Shown piece after piece: positions 1 through 9,116 of a stretch of 64,000 bases of DNA. Source of the DNA: Granulicella paludicola (GTDB lineage: Bacteria > Acidobacteriota > Terriglobia > Terriglobales > Acidobacteriaceae); contig NZ_JAGSYC010000026.1 of NCBI RefSeq assembly GCF_025685545.1, positions 186,001-250,000 of the forward strand. Reading direction: 5' to 3'. Under the pieces are notes generated by a model, which saw only the letters and a list, made by a program, of their open reading frames with translations, did not search any database and was not told the DNA's origin. The first letter of the stretch is position 1. The number at the start of each line of letters is the position of its first letter. Made by a program: the position numbers and the translations under genes.

Positions 1-33
1 CTGCTGCCCCTTTTTGCCGATAACCTCGTTCAT
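1..33 (-). CDS. Possible 5' end of a minus-strand gene (partial)
   Basis: An ATG on the minus strand at 33 is preceded by AGAAGGA at about 8 bases and opens a frame that runs off the left edge of the window after 11 codons (MNEVIGKKGQQ). A second in-frame ATG lies at 42 but has no room for a ribosome binding site. Eleven residues are too few to assign a family. The remaining 269 bases up to the lipoprotein gene at 303 hold nothing else I can support and would contain the divergent promoters. Confidence 0.3.
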   Translation of the reverse strand, partial: MNEVIGKKGQQ

Positions 34-302
34 AGCTGCCATCCTTCTGTCGCGCATTTCAACGCGCAGCAAGTGTAACCCTCTTTGAAATCAAAAGATG
101 TAGCGGGACAAGACACAAATCTCCGACCGCCTACGTTCGGTCATTGCTACCTACAGCCGCTCATTACCGCGATTCTGTTTCCAGTGAGCCGTCTCCACAT
201 TTCCGTACTTTTTCTGGAACCGCTCCGCTCTACCCTGCGTATGCTTCTCATGTCAGGCCCCGAAGTCGAGGCCCAATCACGCAACTCGCTTCTGGAGGAA
301 CC

Positions 303-980
303 ATGTTTTCTGCGTACTCGACCGCTTCTCGTTCATTCGCTTTTGGCATACTCGCTGCTGCTTCGCTTAGCTGCGCTCTCCTCACCGGCTGCCACGTCAC
401 CACCAACGAGAACGGCGATAAGAAAAACGTCGACATCGGCACTCCCTTCGGCTCTATGAAGGTCAACACCAGCAATACCGGAGATACCTCCGCCATCGGC
501 CTCACCGCTTACCCCGGAGCCACTCCCGTCAAGGATGGCGACGATAAAGACGGCAACAACGCCGACGTCAATCTCAGCTTCGGAGACTTCCACCTCGGCG
601 TGAAAGCCGCCAGTTTTCAGACCTCCGACTCCCAAGACAAGGTCCTCGCCTTCTATCGCAAGGACCTCGCCAGCCGCTACGGCGACGTCATCGCCTGCCG
701 CGGTCACGATACCGTCGGTTCTCCTGCCCGCACCAGCCAGGGCCTCACCTGCGAGGATGGCGACAAGAACCACATCAGCACCAGCGATAAAGAAGGCCAC
801 AAGGGTTTCTCTATCACCAGTAGCGACGACGACAAGTCGAATCTCGAACTCCGCGCAGGCTCACAGCAGCACCAGCACATCGTCGGTGTCGAACGTCACG
901 ACGGCGGTACAAAGATCGGTCTAGTGCTACTCGACCTGCCCTCGCACCTCTCCGATCACAACAAAAAGAGCGAAGAGTAA
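303..980 (+). CDS. Putative lipoprotein, unknown function
   Basis: 225 residues. The ATG at 303 follows a strong GGAGG 4 bases upstream; in-frame codons further upstream are not needed. The N terminus is a lipoprotein signal peptide: hydrophobic stretch 13-27, then lipobox LLTGC with the acylated cysteine at residue 30. The mature part is rich in Asp, Gly, Asn and Ser, with a block around YPGA (about 68-71) and a helix-like segment DKVLAFYRKDL that resembles the segment seen in several uncharacterised exported acidobacterial proteins. No catalytic motif is visible. Likely anchored in the outer or inner membrane; function unknown. Confidence 0.8.
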   Translation: MFSAYSTASRSFAFGILAAASLSCALLTGCHVTTNENGDKKNVDIGTPFGSMKVNTSNTGDTSAIGLTAYPGATPVKDGDDKDGNNADVNLSFGDFHLGVKAASFQTSDSQDKVLAFYRKDLASRYGDVIACRGHDTVGSPARTSQGLTCEDGDKNHISTSDKEGHKGFSITSSDDDKSNLELRAGSQQHQHIVGVERHDGGTKIGLVLLDLPSHLSDHNKKSEE

Positions 981-1073
981 AGCAGCGGAGAAGGGCGGAG
1001 AAGGAGAGAAGCGATTCATCACTCTCCACCTCCGCTACCTCCTCTCCTCTGTCGCTCTGCTACCCTTTGATCT

Positions 1074-1823
1074 GTGCCATTCCGTCTTTGCTCTCGCTGC
1101 CATAACGACCTCTCGACCGAAGATACTGGCGAGTTGACCTACTGCCCCCACTGCGGAGCAGCGCAGATTCAGCTCTCCGAAGAGCTTCGCGAGCAGTTCG
1201 AGCAGCAGCAGCTGGCAGCGCAGCATGCAGCCGACGGCATCACTCCCGCAGGACCTCCGCCTGAGTCCGCCGAGCCTGTCGTCATCGATCCCTCAGCCGT
1301 TGTATGGCCCCGCGCCCTTAACCTCATCGCCTTCGCCGGCGCCATCTTCGCCGCAGCGATGACGCTCATGCTGGCCCTGCCGCCGCTGGTGCTGGTTGTG
1401 CTGCTCTGGATGCTCGGCGCGCCCATCATCCTGCTGGGCATCTACTGCGCGAAGAACCCGGCAACTCGTGTTACGACAGCCTTTGGAGCTCGGCTTGGCC
1501 TGCTCTCCGGCCTAACCATTGGCTCCACCTTTATCACCGTCGATATCCTTGCGATGTTTGTCGAACGTTTTATTCTGCATCACGGCGCAGAGCTAGACAG
1601 CCAGTTCGGCGCCTCGCTCGACCAGATGCGCACCACCTTGACCCAGGTCTCACCCAATGATCCTGCGACCCTTCAGTACATGCTCGATATGCTGAAGGTA
1701 CCCGAGTTCCACGCCGGCCTTGCACTTGCTGGTTGCGCCCTTGTCGTCATCCTCTACTCCGTCTACTCCACTGCCGCGGGTGCCTTCTCCGGCGCTCTGC
1801 GCTCGCGCTCGACGGCAAAGTAG
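1074..1823 (+). CDS. Zinc-ribbon membrane protein, unknown function
   Basis: 249 residues from a GTG start. Residues 6-27 hold two CxxC-type pairs (CSRC and CPHC), a zinc ribbon. A Glu/Gln-rich helical linker follows (about 33-52), then a membrane region with two close hydrophobic segments around 83-125, a third around 140-160 and a fourth near 213-235. The design (cytoplasmic zinc ribbon on a small helical membrane domain) is common in uncharacterised bacterial proteins. It ends 59 bases before pyrR on the same strand. No functional assignment possible. Confidence 0.8.
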   Translation: MPFRLCSRCHNDLSTEDTGELTYCPHCGAAQIQLSEELREQFEQQQLAAQHAADGITPAGPPPESAEPVVIDPSAVVWPRALNLIAFAGAIFAAAMTLMLALPPLVLVVLLWMLGAPIILLGIYCAKNPATRVTTAFGARLGLLSGLTIGSTFITVDILAMFVERFILHHGAELDSQFGASLDQMRTTLTQVSPNDPATLQYMLDMLKVPEFHAGLALAGCALVVILYSVYSTAAGAFSGALRSRSTAK

Positions 1824-1882
1824 TCCACCCCGGTCCCTGCGCAATCGTGCATTGACACTCCGCTGGTATCATCATTCCAGTC

Positions 1883-2461
1883 ATGAGCGAAACCGCCAGC
1901 ACCTCCGCCCAGCCTCGTTTCCGCGAAAAAGGTCGTCTTCTCTCCGCTTCGGAGATCGAACGCACCCTCGTCCGCCTTGCGCATGAGATCGTCGAGCGCA
2001 ATAACGGCGCCTCCAACATCGGCCTCGTCGGCATCAAGCGCCGCGGCGTGCCGCTGGCCCAACGCATCTCCAAGCTCATCGAAACCATCGAGAAGGCACC
2101 CGTGCAGACCGGCGTCCTCGACATCAGCTTCTACCGCGACGATCTCTCCACCAAAGATAAAAAGCCCGTCGTCGAAAAGGGCGACATCGGCTTTGACGTG
2201 AATGGTCGCGACATCATCCTGATGGACGATGTCCTCTATACCGGGCGCACCATCCGAGCCGCGCTCGACGCACTCTTCGACCACGGCCGCCCCAAGAGCG
2301 TCCAGCTTCTCGTTCTCATCGACCGCGGCCACCGCGAGCTACCCATCGAGGCCCGCTTCATCGGCCGCACCGTCCCTACCAGCCGCCGCGAGATCATTGA
2401 GGTCAAGCTGAAAGAGATCGACGACGACGAACAGGTCATCCTCGTCGAACTCGTCGACTGA
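1883..2461 (+). CDS. pyrR: Bifunctional pyr operon regulator / uracil phosphoribosyltransferase PyrR
   Basis: 192 residues, the normal length for PyrR. The PRPP-binding signature IILMDDVLYTGRT lies at 111-123, preceded by the RRGVPLA loop near 53-59 typical of type I phosphoribosyltransferases. The family binds pyr mRNA or acts as UPRTase (uracil + PRPP to UMP). There is no pyrB or pyrC beside it, so any regulated target lies elsewhere. The start lacks a clear Shine-Dalgarno sequence. The gene ends at a strong hairpin terminator shared with the convergent vapC. Confidence 0.93.
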   Translation: MSETASTSAQPRFREKGRLLSASEIERTLVRLAHEIVERNNGASNIGLVGIKRRGVPLAQRISKLIETIEKAPVQTGVLDISFYRDDLSTKDKKPVVEKGDIGFDVNGRDIILMDDVLYTGRTIRAALDALFDHGRPKSVQLLVLIDRGHRELPIEARFIGRTVPTSRREIIEVKLKEIDDDEQVILVELVD

Positions 2462-2480
2462 GGCCTTTCCTTAAACCAGA

Positions 2481-2527
2481 AACATCTGGGGCTACGGGTG
2501 AATCACCCGCAGCCCCAGATGTTTTTC
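2481..2527. terminator. Bidirectional terminator between pyrR and vapC
   Basis: A 13-bp perfect stem (2481-2493 with 2511-2523) encloses a second 6-bp stem CGGGTG/CACCCG with an AAT loop, followed on the plus strand by a T run. The vapC stop codon and its last ten codons are part of the hairpin, so it serves as a rho-independent terminator for pyrR and is at the same time coding sequence for vapC. Confidence 0.85.
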
Positions 2528-2887
2528 AAAAGGCTCGAAGTCACGATCATTGTGCAGCAGGCTGTGCCCCTCACGGATGCAATACGTTGCAATCACGCAA
2601 TCGATACCACTGCGCACGGTAATGCCGCGTTTGCGGAGCACCTGGTGATACTCGGCAGCTTTGGCCGCCACCACAGCACCGCCCGTATCGAGTATTGAAA
2701 ACCTCGACATGTAACCCGACGCTTGTTTGAACTGAGAAGTGTCCGAAAATCCTCGAAGCGTTTCAAAGAAAATAAGGTCCGTCAAAGCAATCTCTTCAAG
2801 ATCCATGTGCTCGTTCAGCCACGCCGTTTGAGGATTCAGCACCCCGCGAAAGCTGTCGATCCATACACTGGTTTCGATGACTGTCAT
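2492..2887 (-). CDS. PIN-domain toxin, VapC family
   Basis: 131 residues, one PIN domain. Acidic metal-site positions are recognisable: the N-terminal motif is TVIETSVWID (first acid is Glu5 instead of the usual Asp), Glu near 43 in FFETLRG, Asp in GIDCVIA near 95, and Asp in NDRDFEPF near the end. VapC toxins are Mg-dependent ribonucleases that cut tRNA or rRNA. It overlaps the upstream antitoxin by ATGA, the usual coupled arrangement. The Glu for Asp substitution may be tolerated; activity is untested. Confidence 0.88.
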   Translation of the reverse strand: MTVIETSVWIDSFRGVLNPQTAWLNEHMDLEEIALTDLIFFETLRGFSDTSQFKQASGYMSRFSILDTGGAVVAAKAAEYHQVLRKRGITVRSGIDCVIATYCIREGHSLLHNDRDFEPFEKHLGLRVIHP

Positions 2888-3147
2888 GCAGCCGTTGTGC
2901 GGTTGCGGCTGGAACTCTTCGCTTCACGCTCACGCTGTTCTGACTCTGCCCACTTATCCTTGCTTCCGGACCAGTCGCGGTCCCCTTCCCACTTCACCTT
3001 CCCGAAGAGCTTGCGAATCTCTCCCTGCCCTTTGATCCGCACAAACATCTGTAAAGCTTCCTCTACCGCCGCCTTCTTCGTCTTGGCTCCGCTTGCCTTC
3101 ATGGCTTGCTTCATCAGCAGATCGTCAATCTCAATGTTCGTTCGCAT
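2884..3147 (-). CDS. VapB-type antitoxin
   Basis: 87 residues. The start at 3147 is preceded by GAGGTG. The first 30 residues (MRTNIEIDDLL, then KTKKAAVEEAL) are the ribbon-helix-helix DNA-binding fold of the VapB antitoxins usually annotated as DUF2191 type. The C-terminal part is highly charged and would wrap the toxin. Translationally coupled to vapC by a 4-base overlap. Negative autoregulation is expected; a pair of direct repeats sits in the promoter gap. Confidence 0.87.
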   Translation of the reverse strand: MRTNIEIDDLLMKQAMKASGAKTKKAAVEEALQMFVRIKGQGEIRKLFGKVKWEGDRDWSGSKDKWAESEQREREAKSSSRNRTTAA

Positions 3148-3157
3148 CACCGCACCT

Positions 3158-3188
3158 CTATGTGTAAGAATCGCACCAACTATGTGTA
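3158..3188. promoter_or_regulatory. Candidate VapBC operator: two direct repeats
   Basis: CTATGTGTA occurs at 3158-3166 and again at 3180-3188, exactly 22 bases apart (two helical turns), in the 54-base gap between the divergent vapBC and MFS genes. Spaced short repeats are what a cooperatively binding ribbon-helix-helix antitoxin would need. The site would also overlap the MFS promoter. Confidence 0.5.
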
Positions 3189-3201
3189 TAGGTAAAGAAG
3201 A

Positions 3202-4548
3202 ATGTCCATGAGCGAACCCACACCACTCGAAGCCGCGCTCAACAACGAAGAGGTGCCCACTCCCCTTCCTCCCGTCACCGCCGAACCTCTCGGCATGGGC
3301 GAGGTCCTGCGCATCCCGGCCATGCGCCGCATGTGGTACGCCCAGATCGTCTCCACCTTTGGCGACTTCCTCGCACTCTTCGCCATCATCGACATCATGA
3401 CCTTCAACCTGCACGCCACACCACAGCAGGTCACCGGCCTCAACATTGCTTACCTGCTGCCCATCGCCGTGCTCGGCATCCTCTCCGGCGTCTTCGTCGA
3501 TCGCTGGCCGCTCAAGCTCACCATGGTCGGCAGCGACTTCATCCGCGCAACGCTTTGCCTGGGACTGTTCTTTGTCCACAACATCATTGGCTTCTATGTC
3601 GTGATGGCGACTATCAGCATCTTCTCCAGCTTCTTCTCTCCCGCCCAGGGAGTCGCCGTCCGCTCCATCGTCCCCTTGAACGGCCTGCGCTCCGCTAACG
3701 CGTTGCTGCAGCAGGTCATGATGATGATGCGCATCCTTGGCGGCCCCATCGCCGTCACCATCGTCAAGGTCTTCGGTGCCAGGTCCTGTTATGGCATCGA
3801 TGCCGCCAGCTTCCTCGCCTCCGGTTGTCTCATCGCCTCGCTAACGCTCATCGTCCCCAAGAAGCCAGTCACGCCCGCAAAGCCCAACACCGGCGCCATC
3901 GGCGGCATCCTGACCGACATGAAGGTCGGCGCCAGCTTCATCTTCCATCACGCCGCGCTCTTCTTCGTCATCGCCTCGCTCGCCGCGGGCATGTTCGTCA
4001 TGGGCTGCTTCGGTCCGCTCATCGCTATCTATGTGCGCGACACCCTGCACGCCCCTCCGAGCCTCTTCGCCGTCACCAGCGCCATGATAGGCGTCGGCAT
4101 GCTGGTCGGCATCAACGTGTTGAACTCCTTCGCCAAGAAGGTTGCCAACACCACCCAGGTCTACCTCGGGCTGGGAGGCATCGCCGTCGGCACGCTGTTG
4201 CTCGCAGCCGCGCCCCTTGCCGACATCAACGTGCCCTTCACGCACCTTGCCCTGCCCATCGTCATCACCGTCTTCGGCTGCTTCCTCATCGGCTTCTCCT
4301 GCGCCGGCATCATCGTTCCAGCCCAGACCCTCATACAGATGGAAACCCCCGCCGAGCTCATGGGACGCGTCGGCTCCACCACAATGTCCTCCATCTTCGG
4401 CGCGCAGATCGGCGGCCTTCTGCTCTCGGGTATCCTCGCCAACTACACCAGCGTGCGCACCGTCTTCGGTATCTGCACCGCGATGCTCGTCGTGCTCATC
4501 GTAGCGGGCAAGCTCTGGATGGAGCCCGAAGCCCACCCCGCCGTGTAA
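3202..4548 (+). CDS. Major facilitator superfamily exporter (MFS_3/EntS-like)
   Basis: 448 residues with about twelve hydrophobic segments. The soluble N-terminal 35 residues precede the first helix. The loop after helix 2 has GVFVDRWPLK, the MFS motif A position (GxxxDRxxRK), and a long central loop near 215-235 separates the two six-helix halves. The general pattern matches MFS_3 proteins such as enterobactin exporter EntS and macrolide exporters. Substrate cannot be read from sequence. AAAGAAG precedes the ATG at 3202. It stands alone, convergent with the pectinesterase 5 bases downstream. Confidence 0.85.
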   Translation: MSMSEPTPLEAALNNEEVPTPLPPVTAEPLGMGEVLRIPAMRRMWYAQIVSTFGDFLALFAIIDIMTFNLHATPQQVTGLNIAYLLPIAVLGILSGVFVDRWPLKLTMVGSDFIRATLCLGLFFVHNIIGFYVVMATISIFSSFFSPAQGVAVRSIVPLNGLRSANALLQQVMMMMRILGGPIAVTIVKVFGARSCYGIDAASFLASGCLIASLTLIVPKKPVTPAKPNTGAIGGILTDMKVGASFIFHHAALFFVIASLAAGMFVMGCFGPLIAIYVRDTLHAPPSLFAVTSAMIGVGMLVGINVLNSFAKKVANTTQVYLGLGGIAVGTLLLAAAPLADINVPFTHLALPIVITVFGCFLIGFSCAGIIVPAQTLIQMETPAELMGRVGSTTMSSIFGAQIGGLLLSGILANYTSVRTVFGICTAMLVVLIVAGKLWMEPEAHPAV

Positions 4549-4553
4549 CTCGA

Positions 4554-6077
4554 TTACTCCACAATCGGCTTCCATCCACCCAGCATGAACGCCGGATCGC
4601 TGTACTCCTCAATCGTCTTCGCATCCTGCGGCAGCGTCAGCTGCTTCGACGCGGCATGACGCTGCGTCACATCGACTGGCTTCCCATCGAGGTGTGTGCT
4701 CGCAAACTCCCACAGATGCAGATGCGACGTATCGCCCTCGATCGTTCCCCACCCAATCGCCGGGATGTCCTTCAGCTTGCAGCGGATCAGCACCGCCTCG
4801 GCATACGGATAGTTCAGTCCATGATTGATCGGCAGCCGCGCAAAGAACGCCGTACTCAACGGATGCACCGGTGCACTTTGTCCTGCTGCTGGCGTCACAG
4901 CCGGACGGTCGCGCGCAAGAAACGTCGACTCCACAAACACGTTGCCATGGTTGCCGTCGGTATTGCGAATCCACATGAACGGCCCCATCGACTCCAGCAC
5001 GCAGCGATAAAAGAACGCCGCTCCCACGCCCAGCACAGTATCGCCATCCCCAACGATCCTGCTGTCCGCCAGATAAATCTTCCCGCGCAGATTCAATGCG
5101 TCGCCCGAGCCTTTGATGTTCACGTGGCTCACAATGTCCTTCGACCCATAGACCAGCAGCCCCTCAGCCTGACCGAACAGATAGTTCGTCACCGAAAAGT
5201 TCTCCAGTGTAATCCCGTTCGAGTCATACACCGAGAACGCACACCGTCGCGAAGGTCCTGGCATCGGCGGGTTGAACGCGCTGTTGTTCCCATAGCCGAT
5301 CTGCACCTTCTCGCGGTCCTCCCCACGAATCGTCAGGTTCGACTTGTGCTGAAAGAACACGATCTCTTCATACATGCCGTTCCTGATGAAAATCGTCACC
5401 CGCTTCGTCGGGTCCGCAGGCGCAGAATCGATCGCTCCCTGCACCGTGTTGAAGTCCCCACTGCCATCGGCCGCAACCACCAGCCGCGTCGCATCGCTCT
5501 TCGGCCCCGCCGCCTTCGTCGAGAACGTCCACGCCTTGTCGTCCGTGAATCCCTCGAACCGACCGCTAGCCACCGTCAACACACTCGCATCCATCTGCAC
5601 GACGTACCGATGGTGATATCGAAGCACATTGTTATGCAGATAGATCGTCGCCACATTTCCGTGCACGATCACCGGATAAAAGTGGAAGTCCGCGAGTCCG
5701 CCGATCGTATTCAGTTGATACTTCTTCAGATCCGGCGGAGCCGTCTTCACCGCAGGCGTCGTGGTCGTAGGTGTCGGCGGATTCGGATCAATCTCCTGCC
5801 CCGCTATAGCAACACGGTGCGCCGGATCAGGCCCTGCTGACACACTCAAATCGAGCGTATCTACAAGCTGATGCGTCTCCGCATCGTAGACACGAATCTT
5901 CCCTGACGTCCCCACCGTCGGTGCGCTCGCAAACGTGAGCACCAGGTGCGTGTCCGGATTGATATCCTTCGCACGCATCGCCGGAAAACACGCCACCGAC
6001 GCAGTCTGCGCCGCACTGCCCGGCACACTCATCAGCGCTACAGCGACACACGAAAGAAGAAGAGACTGCGATCGCAT
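4554..6077 (-). CDS. Secreted pectinesterase (CE8) with N-terminal Ig-like domain
   Basis: 507 residues. Signal peptide 1-23 (cleavage after SAA). Residues 32-80 look like a bacterial Ig-like (SbsA-type) domain. The beta-helix esterase occupies about 195-500. Family motifs: GQAEGL (302-307, usually GxQAxAL), Asp326 in GSGDAL (usually QDTL), Asp346 in GDTVLG (usually DFIFG), and Arg414 in the LGRPW position. The two catalytic Asp and the Arg are thus present although the motifs are divergent. Expected to demethylate pectin in the periplasm or outside. GGGAG precedes the start. Fits the PL10 lyase and GH39 gene in the same window. Confidence 0.85.
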   Translation of the reverse strand: MRSQSLLLSCVAVALMSVPGSAAQTASVACFPAMRAKDINPDTHLVLTFASAPTVGTSGKIRVYDAETHQLVDTLDLSVSAGPDPAHRVAIAGQEIDPNPPTPTTTTPAVKTAPPDLKKYQLNTIGGLADFHFYPVIVHGNVATIYLHNNVLRYHHRYVVQMDASVLTVASGRFEGFTDDKAWTFSTKAAGPKSDATRLVVAADGSGDFNTVQGAIDSAPADPTKRVTIFIRNGMYEEIVFFQHKSNLTIRGEDREKVQIGYGNNSAFNPPMPGPSRRCAFSVYDSNGITLENFSVTNYLFGQAEGLLVYGSKDIVSHVNIKGSGDALNLRGKIYLADSRIVGDGDTVLGVGAAFFYRCVLESMGPFMWIRNTDGNHGNVFVESTFLARDRPAVTPAAGQSAPVHPLSTAFFARLPINHGLNYPYAEAVLIRCKLKDIPAIGWGTIEGDTSHLHLWEFASTHLDGKPVDVTQRHAASKQLTLPQDAKTIEEYSDPAFMLGGWKPIVE

Positions 6078-6137
6078 AGAGATCTCCCGAAGATGCTCTC
6101 TCGAGCACGCAACATCATAACGGGAGATCTCTACGCT

Positions 6138-7454
6138 CTACTTCACAGCGTCTTTCAAAGCTCCTCGCGCTGCCTCCAGCACCAATTCCACCTCACGCTC
6201 GCCATGCGCCGCGCTCACAAACGCCGCCTCGAACTGGCTCGGCGGCAGCCATATGCCGCGCTCCAACATGCCGCGATGGAAACGCGCGAACGCTGCCGTG
6301 TCCGAAGTCGCCGCCGTCGCAAAGTCCGTCACCGGCTGCGGTGTAAAGAACCACGTAAACATGCTGCCCACCCGGTTCGTCGTCATCCCGATGCCGAGTT
6401 CCACAGCGATCTTCGCCACACCGTCCGCCATCGCAGCCGTCGTCTTATCCAGCCCCGCATACATCGAATCTTTGCCCGCCAGCAACGCCTTCAGCGTCGC
6501 CATCCCCGCAGCCATCGCCAGCGGATTGCCGCTCAGCGTGCCTGCCTGGTATACCGGCCCAAGCGGAGCCAGATAATCCATGATCTCCGCCCGCCCACCG
6601 AACACACCCACCGGCAGCCCCCCGCCGACGATCTTGCCCAGCGTCGTCAAATCTGGCGCAGTCTCGCCGCTGGTAAACCCGTATAGCTCCTGCGCTCCAC
6701 CCGGAGCCAGCCGGAAGCCCGTCATCACCTCGTCGAAGATCAGCAGCGCGCCATACTTCTTCGTAATCGCCCGCAGTCCAGCCAGATAACCCGGCGCAGG
6801 CGCAATCGTTCCTGCATTGCCCACCACAGGCTCTAGGATTACGCAGGCAATCTCTTCGGGCCGCGCCGCAAACTCCGCCTCGACCACTGCCAGATCGTTG
6901 TACGGCAGCGCAATCGTATGCTTCACCGTATCCGCAGGCACACCCGCCGAACCGGGAATCCCGAACGTCGCCACGCCGCTGCCAGCCTTCACCAGCAGCG
7001 CATCCGAGTGGCCGTGATAGCACCCCTCGAACTTGATGAAGAAGTTTCTGCCCGTAAAGCCGCGCGCCAGCCGTATCGCCGACATGCAGGCCTCCGTGCC
7101 TGAGCTTACAAACCGCAGCTTCTCCACACTCGGATAACACCGCTGCACCAACTCGGCCAGATCAGCCTCAGCCGCCGTGCTCGCTCCAAACGACGCGCTC
7201 TTCGTTGCCGCCTGCTGAATCGCCTCCACCACGCTCGGATATGCGTGGCCCAGCAACATCGGGCCCCAGCTGCCGAACATATCTACGAATCTGTTGCCAT
7301 CCGCATCGGTCAGGTATGCCCCAGCCGCGCTCTCCACAAACGGCGGATGCCCGCCCACCGCACGAAACGCCCGCACCGGCGAGTCCACGCCACCCGGCAA
7401 GAAACCCTCTGCACGCCTCTGCAATACCTCGGAACGCGAAAATGAAAGACTCAT
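6138..7454 (-). CDS. hemL: Glutamate-1-semialdehyde 2,1-aminomutase
   Basis: 438 residues, normal family length. The start at 7454 has GGAGG at ideal distance, so the long open frame upstream is not coding. PLP enzyme, class III aminotransferase fold: FDEVMTGFR at 240-248 and the cofactor lysine K274 in [23 protein letters not shown] near 118-128 binds the phosphate. Converts glutamate 1-semialdehyde to 5-aminolevulinate in the C5 route to heme. Divergent from purM across 165 bases. Confidence 0.96.
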   Translation of the reverse strand: MSLSFSRSEVLQRRAEGFLPGGVDSPVRAFRAVGGHPPFVESAAGAYLTDADGNRFVDMFGSWGPMLLGHAYPSVVEAIQQAATKSASFGASTAAEADLAELVQRCYPSVEKLRFVSSGTEACMSAIRLARGFTGRNFFIKFEGCYHGHSDALLVKAGSGVATFGIPGSAGVPADTVKHTIALPYNDLAVVEAEFAARPEEIACVILEPVVGNAGTIAPAPGYLAGLRAITKKYGALLIFDEVMTGFRLAPGGAQELYGFTSGETAPDLTTLGKIVGGGLPVGVFGGRAEIMDYLAPLGPVYQAGTLSGNPLAMAAGMATLKALLAGKDSMYAGLDKTTAAMADGVAKIAVELGIGMTTNRVGSMFTWFFTPQPVTDFATAATSDTAAFARFHRGMLERGIWLPPSQFEAAFVSAAHGEREVELVLEAARGALKDAVK

Positions 7455-7619
7455 AACCTCCAGTATAGAAGTCGCTGATACACTTGCCCAACAAGCCTCA
7501 TTGACTGACTTCTTCCCACCCGGAACAGGCACCAGACTCATCTCCTGTACACCTTCAGGACGCGGCCTTCGCCACGCCCAAACCCTCAGCCTTGTGTTTA
7601 ACCGTAAGAGGCCCCCGTA

Positions 7620-8696
7620 GTGAAGCATCCCCTCGAGCCCGGTATCCCCTCCAGTTCTGCACGTGCGGCCGAGCACGATGACCGCGGCCTCATGCCGACC
7701 GATCCACGCCTGCTCGCGAACGATCGCATCAAGGGCCTCGCCCGTCGCACCTTCAATAAGAACGTGATCTCCGAGATCGGCGGCTTTGCTGGCCTCTTTT
7801 CGCTCGACGCTGAGAAATTCCCCGACCCCGTACTCGTCTCCTCCACCGACGGCGTCGGCAGTAAGCTGCAGCTTGCCGCGCAGCTCGGGCTGCACGCCAG
7901 CATTGGTGCCGACTTGGTCAACCACTGCGTAAACGACATCGCCATCCAGGGCGCCACGCCTCTCTTCTTTCTCGATTACTTCGCCACCGGCCGCCTCGAT
8001 CCCGAGATCGTTCAGCAGATCATCAGCGGCCTCGTCGACGCCTGCAAAGCCAATGGCTGTGCCCTGCTCGGCGGCGAGACAGCGGAACGCCCCTCGCTTT
8101 ATGCGCCCAACGACTACGAGCTTGCGGGCTTCATCACCGGCGTCGTCAGCCGCCCTCGCCTGCTCACAGGCGCAATGATCGCCGAAGGCGACTGCCTCCT
8201 TGGTCTACCCTCAAACGGCCTGCACACCAACGGCTACACCCTTGCGCAGAAGCTGCTCTTCGAGACCGCTGGTTACGCGCCCACGCAATATGTGAATGAA
8301 CTCGGTGACAAGGTCGGCGCTGCGCTCATGCGTCCCCACCGCAGCTATCTCGCGCCCATCCGCAAGCTCATCCAGGCCGAGGTCGTCAGCGGCTTCGCCC
8401 ACATCACCGGCGGCGGCATCACGGAAAACCTCCCGCGCATCTTCCCCCGAGGCCTGGCCCCACAGGTCGACCTCACCACCTGGGATCCGCCCGCGCTCTT
8501 CACGCACCTGCAATCACTCGGCAGCATGAATCATGAGGAGATGTACGGGCACTTCAACATGGGCATCGGTCTGGTGGCAGTCGTCCCGGCAGCCCTGCTC
8601 AAAAAGGCCCGCACCGTGCTTACGCGCATGAACGAACGTTCCGTCGTGATGGGCCGCGTCGTCCGTAAGGCCAGCTCAAAAGTCATCTACGGCTAA
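7620..8696 (+). CDS. purM: Phosphoribosylformylglycinamidine cyclo-ligase
   Basis: 358 residues from GTG at 7620 (AAGAGG upstream); ATG at 7692 is an alternative but would remove 24 residues. Core motifs are intact: [49 protein letters not shown] and HITGGGI. Step 5 of purine synthesis (FGAM + ATP to AIR). The N-terminal YxxAGVD segment, normally the start of the ATP site, is not recognisable; the region reads [15 protein letters not shown] instead and no other frame restores it. Ends 3 bases before the convergent fitB-like toxin gene. Confidence 0.93.
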   Translation: MKHPLEPGIPSSSARAAEHDDRGLMPTDPRLLANDRIKGLARRTFNKNVISEIGGFAGLFSLDAEKFPDPVLVSSTDGVGSKLQLAAQLGLHASIGADLVNHCVNDIAIQGATPLFFLDYFATGRLDPEIVQQIISGLVDACKANGCALLGGETAERPSLYAPNDYELAGFITGVVSRPRLLTGAMIAEGDCLLGLPSNGLHTNGYTLAQKLLFETAGYAPTQYVNELGDKVGAALMRPHRSYLAPIRKLIQAEVVSGFAHITGGGITENLPRIFPRGLAPQVDLTTWDPPALFTHLQSLGSMNHEEMYGHFNMGIGLVAVVPAALLKKARTVLTRMNERSVVMGRVVRKASSKVIYG

Positions 8697-8699
8697 GGT

Positions 8700-9116
8700 C
8701 TACTCTTCCCACGGATTGATGACGGGCACACCCGCAGCCCGAAAAGGGTCTATATCTCGAGTTGCTACCGCAAAGCCATGTATAGCTGCGATAGACGCAA
8801 TATATCCGTCTGCTATCGGCAACGTATAGCGATTAGCTTTCGCCTTAATGACTAGTTCGGCGTACTTGTATCCCGCCTCTCTATCGAATACCAATACCGG
8901 GTTTACAAAGCCGTCGGTGATGTTCTCCATGAGGCTGAGTAGAAGACCTTTCCGCTTGCCTTCCGGCAATAGCAGTAGTCCTTCTTGCAACTCCGCTACG
9001 CTGACCGCTGTCAGGTAGAGCAGCTCCTGAGGTTGCCGGTTCACCCACGACAATACCCGAGTGTTTGGATATGGTTTGGACATCTCCGACACCACATTGG
9101 TATCGAGAACAATCAT
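8700..9116 (-). CDS. PIN-domain toxin, FitB/VapC type
   Basis: 138 residues. PIN-domain acids visible: Asp5 in IVLDTNVVSEM, Glu near 42 in SVAELQEG, Asp near 104 in PIADGYIASIA and Asp in ATRDIDPF. The SEMSKP sequence after the first acid and the C-terminal VINPW ending are typical of FitB-like members. Predicted Mg-dependent ribonuclease. Overlaps its antitoxin gene by ATGA. Confidence 0.9.
   Translation of the reverse strand: MIVLDTNVVSEMSKPYPNTRVLSWVNRQPQELLYLTAVSVAELQEGLLLLPEGKRKGLLLSLMENITDGFVNPVLVFDREAGYKYAELVIKAKANRYTLPIADGYIASIAAIHGFAVATRDIDPFRAAGVPVINPWEE

Noticed and set aside
1852-1872. TTGACA and TATCAT upstream of pyrR as a promoter
   Set aside because: Spacing is only 9 bases, so the pair cannot be one sigma-70 promoter.
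2492-2520. vapC 3' end as a truncated gene because the stop lies in a terminator
   Set aside because: The protein has the normal PIN length and all acidic positions; the overlap is structural, not a truncation.
3825-5840. 671-codon plus-strand frame across the MFS 3' end and the pectinesterase
   Set aside because: Spans two certain genes on opposite strands and has a shadow-type composition (Arg, His, Pro, Leu).
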